7,218 bases of DNA from Bacteroidales bacterium (GTDB taxonomy: Bacteria > Bacteroidota > Bacteroidia > Bacteroidales > UBA932): NCBI GenBank assembly GCA_017551425.1, contig JAFZLQ010000017.1:1-7218 (forward strand), in the 5' to 3' direction. Under the pieces are notes generated by a model. That model worked only from the letters and a program-made list of their open reading frames with translations. It made no database searches and was not told the origin of the DNA. Every line of letters starts with the position of its first letter. Position 1 is the first letter of the stretch. A program made the position numbers and the translations under genes. Below are positions 1 to 4,902 of this stretch, piece by piece.

Positions 1-79
1 CCGCGAGAACGGCCCCCGTCACAACGTTCCCGCTCCCACCATCGACGACTACCGCGAGCCCGTGGACGAGCTTTACTAA
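1..79 (+). CDS. C-terminal end of an unrecognised protein (partial, 25 residues)
   Basis: An open frame enters from the left edge and ends at a TAA at 77-79. The visible tail is rich in Pro, Arg and acidic residues and ends in DELY, with no membrane segment or motif that I can assign. Its codon use is GC-rich like the other genes here. A strong hairpin follows the stop by about 14 nt, which supports this being the true end of a gene. It converges on the minus-strand operon that covers the next 4.7 kb. The tail is too short to name a family. It looks like a low-complexity soluble C-terminus, but that is an impression only. Confidence 0.6.
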   Translation, partial: RENGPRHNVPAPTIDDYREPVDELY

Positions 80-93
80 TCGTCAGGATAAAT

Positions 94-129
94 AGAAAAG
101 CGCAGCAGGTCAACCTGTTGCGCTTTTCT
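94..129. terminator. Bidirectional intrinsic terminator between convergent genes
   Basis: A 16-bp inverted repeat (94-109 with 114-129) closes a 4-nt TCAA loop. The only imperfection is one G-U type position in the stem. The stem has A-rich and T-rich outer ends, so each strand reads as GC-rich hairpin followed by a U-rich tract, and TTTTCTTTT ends the plus-strand version. It lies 14 nt past the plus-strand stop at 77-79. It directly abuts the TAA of the minus-strand CotH gene at 131-133. It should therefore end transcription from both directions. Confidence 0.88.
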
Positions 130-130
130 T

Positions 131-2086
131 TTATAAGTTCGCTATTGCCGTGTCGAGGGCTGTCAGACGGTAGCTTACTGCCGATTTCATCCGCGTTACG
201 GCCTGCTGGAAACTGAGGCTGCAGTCGCCGTTGACGTCGTACGAGTCGTTGGGCCACATGCCCCGGTTGATGGCTTCGGAAGCCCGTATCTGCTCCGCCC
301 GGCGGTCTATGTAGTCCGGAATGTCGGCCAGCAGGGGCTTCAGCTCCTTCCATCTGGCCTTCACGGCGGCCTTGAAGGTGCTGTCCTTGAAAAGCTGGTC
401 GTAATAGATGCTGGAGGGGATGCAGAGCCAGCTCTGCTGGGGGATGAAGGTGTACCAGTCGAAGTCCCACACCGGCCCGGCGTACATCACGCCCTTGCGG
501 AAGTAGAAGTAGCTGCTCTTGGGATGGTTGGGCTCCGCATTGCCGGTAAGCTCATGCACCAGGTACCAGTCGATGAAGCTGTCGGTGTTCATGAGCGAGG
601 CGTAATCGCCGCCGTAGTAGATGGCATTCTCAACGCCGGCGACGAGGCCTTTGATGGTGTTGAAGATGTCGTCGGTCATCTCGTCCTCGTCCGGCTCCTT
701 GACGCCTATGGGCATGCCCCATGCATTCTGGTTGACCCTGTATCCGAGGCTGCTGTAGAAGCGCCAGGTGGCGTCGTAATAGGTGTCCATCTCGATGAGG
801 TAGTCTGCGTCCAGCCTGCCTTTGCCAGTCTTTATCTGCTCTCCCAACCAGTAGTTGCCGAGGTGGGTCCCGTTGAGGAAGAGTTCCACGAATTCTCCGG
901 AGGGAGTCCATTCCAGACGGGTGCGGCGGGCGATCTCGAATGAGACGTCGTTCCGCAGCAGGGTGCGGTCCATCCAGTTGGCGAGCAGCACCCAGCGCTT
1001 GCCTTTGGCGCCCACCCCGATGAGGTCTTCCTTGGATGACAGTTTGAATGTATAAGGCTTCTTGGGCATGCTCCAGGAGGTGTTGCCGCGCCCCTTCATG
1101 GAGACCTCGGAGTTCCTGAAGTAAACCTTGCCCTTGTCGTCCGTTATTACAACCTTGCAGTTCTCCGTCCACACGTCCTTGCTGGTGATGGACTTGCCGT
1201 CGGGGGTGGTGACGAACACCGACCTCAGGCCCGTGCCAAGCACGCGGAAGGGCTCGCCGGAAACGGGGTCCATGGGAAGCATGCGGCTGCGGGCCACCGT
1301 CACTGCCTTGTCCGTACTGCGCACCACCGTGCCGCCGGTGCTGGAAATGGTTACGGAAAAGCCTTTGGAGAAGGTGACAGGGGGTATGAGGAAGCGGAAT
1401 TCGGTGTATTTGTCCGGCGACAGCACGATGCCGTCGCTGCAGTCCAGCTGGATAGTCTTGCGCCCGGTTCCGTCAAAGACGAGCGAAGGCTCTCCGCCGG
1501 GGGCGATCGAGACCGTGGCGACGCCGGCCAGAGGCTCGTCGTTGTTGCCCTTCAGCGCGACGGACGTAACCTTGGTACCGTCTCCCACCAGCTTCACCGT
1601 AAGCATGCCGAAGATGTTCCGGAAGACCATGGTGTCGTCGTCGGTGGCGGCGACCATGATGTTTGCCCCGCGTGCGAAAGACGCCGGGTCGTATGCCTGG
1701 GTGTCCGGAATGGCGAGCGAAATCACGCCCGCAGGGCTGACGGATGCGCCTGCCTCATAAGGATATACTGCGTATGCCGATTTCAGTTCGGTGCCCTGGG
1801 CGGACGGCATTCCGGAAAGGCTGATGAGGCGGCCGGAGACGTCGCCGTCGTTGCCGTTGAAGATGTATTCCTCGGCTGCGGTGCTCCTGTTGAAGACGGC
1901 AACCCTGTCGCCGGCGTTCCAATGGAGCCTGAGTTGGTCGTCGGCATAGACGCTGGTCCCGGAGGGCTCTTCAGTGGTGGCGAAAAAGACCTGCGGTTCC
2001 TGCGTCGGAGCGTCGATGGGCTCCTCCGTACAGGACCAGGCGAAAGCCATGGCAAGCGCTGCGATGTATAAGTGCCTCAGTTTCAT
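131..2086 (-). CDS. Fimbrillin-like / CotH-kinase family lipoprotein
   Basis: A 651-residue protein. Residues 1-19 form a lipoprotein signal (basic start, hydrophobic core, A-W-S-C19), followed by TEE, so outer-membrane anchoring is likely. Residues about 30-280 resemble the fimbrillin (FimA-like) beta domain of Bacteroidales: WNAGDRVAVF at 56-65, FRNIFGMLTVKL at 155-166 and EPLAG near 184-188. Residues about 285-650 are a CotH-type kinase domain: KGRGNTSW at 331-338, KKPYTFKL at 342-349, LLANWMDRTLLRND at 367-380, GNYWLGEQIK at 410-419 and GPVWDFDW at 537-544, which holds the likely metal-binding Asp pair. CotH of spore formers is an atypical protein kinase. The substrate in Bacteroidales is unknown. 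I chose the ATG at 2084-2086 because it begins the signal peptide. A longer reading to 2239 only adds Arg/Pro-rich residues antisense-like in character, overlapping truB. The ATG overlaps the truB TGA (ATGA), so translation is probably coupled. The gene ends at the terminator and is last in the operon. Confidence 0.88.
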   Translation of the reverse strand: MKLRHLYIAALAMAFAWSCTEEPIDAPTQEPQVFFATTEEPSGTSVYADDQLRLHWNAGDRVAVFNRSTAAEEYIFNGNDGDVSGRLISLSGMPSAQGTELKSAYAVYPYEAGASVSPAGVISLAIPDTQAYDPASFARGANIMVAATDDDTMVFRNIFGMLTVKLVGDGTKVTSVALKGNNDEPLAGVATVSIAPGGEPSLVFDGTGRKTIQLDCSDGIVLSPDKYTEFRFLIPPVTFSKGFSVTISSTGGTVVRSTDKAVTVARSRMLPMDPVSGEPFRVLGTGLRSVFVTTPDGKSITSKDVWTENCKVVITDDKGKVYFRNSEVSMKGRGNTSWSMPKKPYTFKLSSKEDLIGVGAKGKRWVLLANWMDRTLLRNDVSFEIARRTRLEWTPSGEFVELFLNGTHLGNYWLGEQIKTGKGRLDADYLIEMDTYYDATWRFYSSLGYRVNQNAWGMPIGVKEPDEDEMTDDIFNTIKGLVAGVENAIYYGGDYASLMNTDSFIDWYLVHELTGNAEPNHPKSSYFYFRKGVMYAGPVWDFDWYTFIPQQSWLCIPSSIYYDQLFKDSTFKAAVKARWKELKPLLADIPDYIDRRAEQIRASEAINRGMWPNDSYDVNGDCSLSFQQAVTRMKSAVSYRLTALDTAIANL

Positions 2087-2916
2087 GACAAAAGTTCTAG
2101 TGCCTGTTCTACGGAAAGGGCTTCCGATATGTCGAATCCGCCGTTGCGGGTGCGTCGCAGGGAACCGAGGAAGGCGCCGCTGCCCAGGGCCTCGCCGAGG
2201 TCGCGCGCGAGGGCCCGTATATACGTACCTTTTGAACAATCGACGCGTATGAGCGCATGGCGCAGGGGCACGCCGCGCACGTCGGCAACGTTGATGCGGC
2301 CGTTGCCCGGGCCTGCGACCACCGGCTCAGGGGCGTCGAAGCCTTCGTCGAAGCCCAGCAGCTCGAGACCGTAGATTTCTATGAGCGATGATTGGAGTAT
2401 GTCTCCGGGGTCGAACGCCTCGCCCCGGGCCTGAGCCTCCCGCAGCAGGCGCCTGGCGGTTTCGTAGGCGCGCACGCCGTCAACCGACTTGGCGCTGAAA
2501 AGGGGAGCGACCTGCATCTGCGGGCCGGTGAAAGAGGGGAGTACGGCACGCAGGCTGTCGGCGGAGACCCCGTCGAGCGGGCACAGCCGGTCCACCGGTT
2601 TCTCCAGGTCGTAAGATGGGGTGACGGCGCCGAAGCAAACGCCAGCAAGATACTGTTTTGCAGAGGCTTGCAGCTCTTCGGCCCGACGGGTTGCAGGGCC
2701 GATGCAGACCAGCAGTATGCCTGTGGCAAGCGGGTCCAGCGTGCCGGCGTGACCCACCTTGAGGTTCTTCTTGCCGAAGTGCCTGCAGGCGGCGATCTTT
2801 ATCTTCCGCACAAGGTCTGCGCTGGTCCAGCGGTACGGCTTGTCCACCGGCAGGACTATTCCGTCGGGGTAATCTTCAATGTTTCGGGAAAATCCGGTGA
2901 AGCCTCCTCCTGTCAT
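2083..2916 (-). CDS. truB: tRNA pseudouridine(55) synthase TruB
   Basis: Converts U55 to pseudouridine in the T-loop of tRNAs, in the cytoplasm. The 277-residue protein shows the family signature GHAGTLDPLATGILLV at 55-70 with the catalytic Asp61. It also has the conserved Tyr89 in AKQYLA, FSAKSVDG at 140-147 and SKGTYIRALARDLG at 228-241. It lacks room for a long C-terminal PUA-like domain. A segment rich in Gly, Pro and acidic residues at about 188-217, before the VDCSKGTYIR strand, looks longer than in compact homologues. The start ATG (2914-2916) lies inside a dispersed repeat and puts the conserved DKP at residues 25-27, about a dozen residues later than I expect for the family. No other in-frame ATG exists before DKP, although an ATT at codon 13 is possible. 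It follows rpiB by 19 nt, and its TGA overlaps the ATG of the CotH-family gene. Confidence 0.95.
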   Translation of the reverse strand: MTGGGFTGFSRNIEDYPDGIVLPVDKPYRWTSADLVRKIKIAACRHFGKKNLKVGHAGTLDPLATGILLVCIGPATRRAEELQASAKQYLAGVCFGAVTPSYDLEKPVDRLCPLDGVSADSLRAVLPSFTGPQMQVAPLFSAKSVDGVRAYETARRLLREAQARGEAFDPGDILQSSLIEIYGLELLGFDEGFDAPEPVVAGPGNGRINVADVRGVPLRHALIRVDCSKGTYIRALARDLGEALGSGAFLGSLRRTRNGGFDISEALSVEQALELLS

Positions 2917-2938
2917 TCTGAGCGAAGCGAAGAACCTA
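2909..2938. repeat. Dispersed repeat of the CATTCTGAGCGAAGCGAAGAA type
   Basis: The plus strand reads CCTGTCATTCTGAGCG followed by AAGCGAAGAACCT. This matches, from memory, a very common short interspersed repeat in bacterial genomes. In translated form it gives the spurious peptides CHSERSEE and VILSEAKNL, and both frames can be read here on the plus strand. The core includes a tandem AGCGA-AGCGA and flanking TTCT/AGAA that could pair weakly. It fills the rpiB-truB gap: the rpiB TAG (2936-2938) and the truB ATG (2914-2916) both fall within it. The boundaries are approximate. Its function and mobilising enzyme are not evident from this window. Confidence 0.75.
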
Positions 2939-3364
2939 AAGGGGAATTTTGTCGATCCTCCTCTGATGCCTGCCGCCGGCGAAGTCGGTCACCAGCCACT
3001 CGCGGACCATGGCCACCACCTGGTGGTACGACGCGAAGCGGGCGGGCACCACGAGCACGTTGGCATTGTTGTGCTCCTTGACAAGGTGCGCCACCGGAGT
3101 GTTCCAGGCAAGGCCTGCACGTACGCCCTGATGCTTGTTGAGGGTGATGGCCATGCCGTTGCCGGTGCCGCAGATGGCTATCCCGAGGTCAACCGAGCCG
3201 CTTTCCACCGCCGAGGCAAGGGGATGCGCGAAATCGGGATAATCGCATGAATCCGTGGTGTCGGTGCCGAAGTTCACTACTTCGTAGCCTTTGCCGGACA
3301 GGTACTTGACTAGCTTGGATTTGTACTCGACGCCGGCGTGGTCGTTGCAGATGCCTATTTTCAT
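2936..3364 (-). CDS. rpiB: Ribose-5-phosphate isomerase B
   Basis: Interconverts ribose 5-phosphate and ribulose 5-phosphate in the non-oxidative pentose phosphate pathway (RpiB/LacAB family). The protein is 142 residues, normal for the family. Visible active-site elements are DHAG at 8-11, DYPD at 41-44, Cys65-Gly-Thr67-Gly-Asn-Gly (catalytic Cys and anion hole), His98 in EHNNANVL and Arg132 in FAGGRHQRR. These positions agree with E. coli RpiB numbering as I recall it. The start ATG (3362-3364) overlaps the glycosyltransferase TGA as ATGA. A longer open reading upstream to 3955 in this frame lies over the glycosyltransferase and is Arg/Pro-rich noise. The last two residues and the TAG fall at the edge of the dispersed repeat, but the C-terminus (RRIDKI) still looks complete. 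RpiB-type allose or galactose-6-phosphate activity is a less likely alternative. Confidence 0.95.
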   Translation of the reverse strand: MKIGICNDHAGVEYKSKLVKYLSGKGYEVVNFGTDTTDSCDYPDFAHPLASAVESGSVDLGIAICGTGNGMAITLNKHQGVRAGLAWNTPVAHLVKEHNNANVLVVPARFASYHQVVAMVREWLVTDFAGGRHQRRIDKIPL

Positions 3365-4311
3365 AATTCGTCCTTGATGTTGTAGCGGTTGCGGTCGGCC
3401 CCGGAACGGGAAATCATCTCTCCGAGCAGCCCGGCCAGGAAAAGCACGGTGCCGAGCACCACGGCGAGGAGGGCGAGGTAGAACAGGGGCTGGTCCGTCA
3501 CGGCCCTGAACTTGAGGCCCTGGGCCTGGTTGATGAGCTTGGCGGCGATGATCCATACCGTCATGACGAATCCGGCGAGGAACATCAGCAGGCCGGTCGT
3601 GCCGAAGAAATGCATGGGCTTCTTGCCGAATTTGGAGAGGAACCAGAGGCTCTGGAGGTCCAGGAAGCCGTTCACGAAGCGGTCCAGGCCGAATTTGCTC
3701 TTGCCGTACTTTCGTTTCTCGTGCCGCACGGCCTTCTCTCCGATCTTTCCGAATCCGGCGTTCTTGGCGAGGTAGGGTATGTACCGGTGCATCTCGCCGT
3801 AAACCTCTATGCTCTTTACCACGTCGCGCCTGTAGGCCTTGAGGCCGCAGTTCATGTCGTGCAGCCTGATGCCAGTGACGCAGCGCGCGGTGGCGTTGTA
3901 GAGCTTTGACGGGAGATTCTTGGTAAGGGCGTTGTCTTTGCGGTGCTTCTTCCATCCGCTTACGAGGTCGTAGCCTTCTTCCACTATCATGCGGCGCATT
4001 CCGGGAATCTCCTCGGGGGCGTCCTGCAGGTCTGCATCCATAGTTACTACTATGTCTCCGGAAGCCTTTTCAAAGCCGCAGTAAAGGGCGGCGGACTTGC
4101 CGTAGTTGCGGCGGAAGCGGATGCCGTGCACGCACGGATCTTCCTTCGCCAGCGACAGGATGCAGTCCCATGAACCGTCGGTGCTGCCGTCGTCAACGAA
4201 GACAATCTCGTAGGAAAGGCCCTCGGAGGCCATCGTGGCTGCAATGCGGCTGTGGAGCTCCGGCAGGGACTCGCACTCGTTGAGGAGGGGGACTACGATG
4301 GAAACGTCCAT
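3361..4311 (-). CDS. Membrane-anchored GT2 glycosyltransferase, polyprenyl-phosphate (DPM1/GtrB-like) type
   Basis: A 316-residue protein with an N-terminal cytoplasmic GT-A domain and two C-terminal membrane helices (about 236-259 and 276-297). Visible motifs are VSIVVPLLNE at 3-12, VFVDDGSTDGS at 37-47, RRNYGKSAAL at 67-76, the DxD-type MDADLQD at 91-97 (metal and nucleotide-sugar binding), HDMNCGLKAYRR at 151-162 and KYGKSKFG at 202-209. This architecture is typical of enzymes that move a sugar from a nucleotide donor to undecaprenyl phosphate at the inner face of the membrane, for cell-surface glycans. The exact sugar cannot be told from sequence. Its ATG starts 1 nt after the TAG of the DUF4199 gene, and its TGA overlaps the rpiB start, so it is an internal gene of the operon. 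No Shine-Dalgarno sequence is apparent. Confidence 0.92.
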   Translation of the reverse strand: MDVSIVVPLLNECESLPELHSRIAATMASEGLSYEIVFVDDGSTDGSWDCILSLAKEDPCVHGIRFRRNYGKSAALYCGFEKASGDIVVTMDADLQDAPEEIPGMRRMIVEEGYDLVSGWKKHRKDNALTKNLPSKLYNATARCVTGIRLHDMNCGLKAYRRDVVKSIEVYGEMHRYIPYLAKNAGFGKIGEKAVRHEKRKYGKSKFGLDRFVNGFLDLQSLWFLSKFGKKPMHFFGTTGLLMFLAGFVMTVWIIAAKLINQAQGLKFRAVTDQPLFYLALLAVVLGTVLFLAGLLGEMISRSGADRNRYNIKDEL

Positions 4312-4312
4312 A

Positions 4313-4846
4313 CTAATTGAACGGGTTGCGTGAAGGTATGTTGCGGGAGAAGATGGCGGAAAGCACGGTGCCGAACAGCGTGCAGTAGATGAGGTTGGCG
4401 AAGAACATCATGCCGGGCATTTTGGGGGCCAGCTCACCGAATGAATCCAGCTGGTCCGCCGTGAGCATGTTGGAGTAGGTCTCCTTTGCCAGCTCTATGG
4501 CGTCGTTGAACATATCCGGCTGGATGAAGCTCACCCATGCAAGGTAAAACGCCGAATACAGCAGCGCCGAGAGCAGGGCCGTGGCGAAGCCGAAACGGAA
4601 ACTGTCTGCGTTGGTGGTCTCTTCATGGGCGGCGGCGAACCTGAGCATGAAAAGCTTGAACAGGCGTATGCAGATGTAGAATTTGAACACCCAGAGAAGG
4701 AGGCTGCCCACATTCACCAGCACGCCTACAGCGGCGCCGCCGTGAAGCTTGGAGAGCAGCATGTTCACTACCATGTAAGCAATCGACACGCCGCCCAGCA
4801 CAAGGCCGCTGCGAAGCGCGTCGTTCCAAACTATCTTTCTTTCCAT
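4313..4846 (-). CDS. DUF4199-like four-helix membrane protein
   Basis: A 177-residue hydrophobic protein with four likely transmembrane helices (about 12-31, 39-62, 83-108 and 145-167). Polar or amphipathic stretches lie at 70-82 and 110-143. Size, helix layout and position just upstream of a GT2 glycosyltransferase fit the DUF4199 family of Bacteroidota, whose function is unknown. The assignment is by overall resemblance, not a catalytic motif. I chose the ATG at 4844-4846 (MERKIVWNDALRSG) because the candidate -7 box TATATTTG ends 4 nt before it. An upstream in-frame ATG at 4916-4918 would add 24 residues, cross the promoter region and overlap thrS. This gene is first in the minus-strand operon. 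A role assisting the downstream lipid-linked sugar transferase, for example as a small membrane partner, is only inference from linkage. Confidence 0.8.
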   Translation of the reverse strand: MERKIVWNDALRSGLVLGGVSIAYMVVNMLLSKLHGGAAVGVLVNVGSLLLWVFKFYICIRLFKLFMLRFAAAHEETTNADSFRFGFATALLSALLYSAFYLAWVSFIQPDMFNDAIELAKETYSNMLTADQLDSFGELAPKMPGMMFFANLIYCTLFGTVLSAIFSRNIPSRNPFN

Positions 4847-4849
4847 AGC

Positions 4850-4858
4850 ACAAATATA
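4850..4858 (-). promoter_or_regulatory. Candidate -7 box for the minus-strand operon
   Basis: On the minus strand this reads TATATTTGT, a full match to the Bacteroidota primary-sigma -7 consensus TAnnTTTG. The nearest upstream TTTG (4888-4885) is 26 nt away rather than the expected 19-21, so the -33 element is poor. Transcription would begin within a few bases of the DUF4199 ATG, giving a nearly leaderless mRNA. Confidence 0.5.
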
Positions 4859-4869
4859 GATAATTTTTG

Positions 4870-4878
4870 TAAATTTGC
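4870..4878 (+). promoter_or_regulatory. Candidate -7 box for thrS-infC
   Basis: The plus strand reads TAAATTTGC, matching TAnnTTTG. No convincing TTTG lies 19-21 nt upstream. The start of transcription would fall near 4882-4884, leaving a leader of only about 20 nt before the thrS ATG at 4903. It sits back-to-back with the candidate box of the divergent operon in an AT-rich 56-bp spacer, the only clear intergenic promoter space in the window. The short leader leaves no room for a T-box or a large structured operator. Confidence 0.5.
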
Positions 4879-4902
4879 AGATTGCAAACCACAAACTGTT
4901 AT

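Noticed and set aside
198..240. Dockerin or EF-hand-like loop (DVNGDCSLSF) near the end of the CotH-family protein
   Set aside because: The loop lacks the acidic residue at position 12 and resembles the NGD..LSF segment I associate with the C-terminus of CotH-like proteins, so a separate calcium-binding domain is not supported.
1128..1760. Plus-strand open frame of 210 residues opposite the CotH-family gene
   Set aside because: It lies wholly antisense to a convincing lipoprotein gene, with Ser/Thr/Val-rich composition typical of a shadow frame.
2087..2239. N-terminal extension of the CotH-family protein to an ATG at 2237-2239
   Set aside because: The extension is Arg/Pro-rich, overlaps conserved truB coding sequence, and would bury the lipoprotein signal peptide that begins at 2086.
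2392..3250. Plus-strand frames containing CHSERSEE and VILSEAKNL peptides
   Set aside because: These peptides are translations of the dispersed repeat, joined to antisense readings of truB and rpiB. They are not real proteins.
2936..3955. A 339-residue minus-strand reading that extends rpiB upstream
   Set aside because: The first roughly 197 residues are Arg/Pro/His-rich and lie over the glycosyltransferase in another frame. RpiB is complete from the ATG at 3362-3364 with a normal length of 142.
4847..4902. T-box riboswitch or tRNA-like operator upstream of thrS
   Set aside because: The spacer is only 56 bp, and the predicted leader is about 20 nt, too short for either structure.
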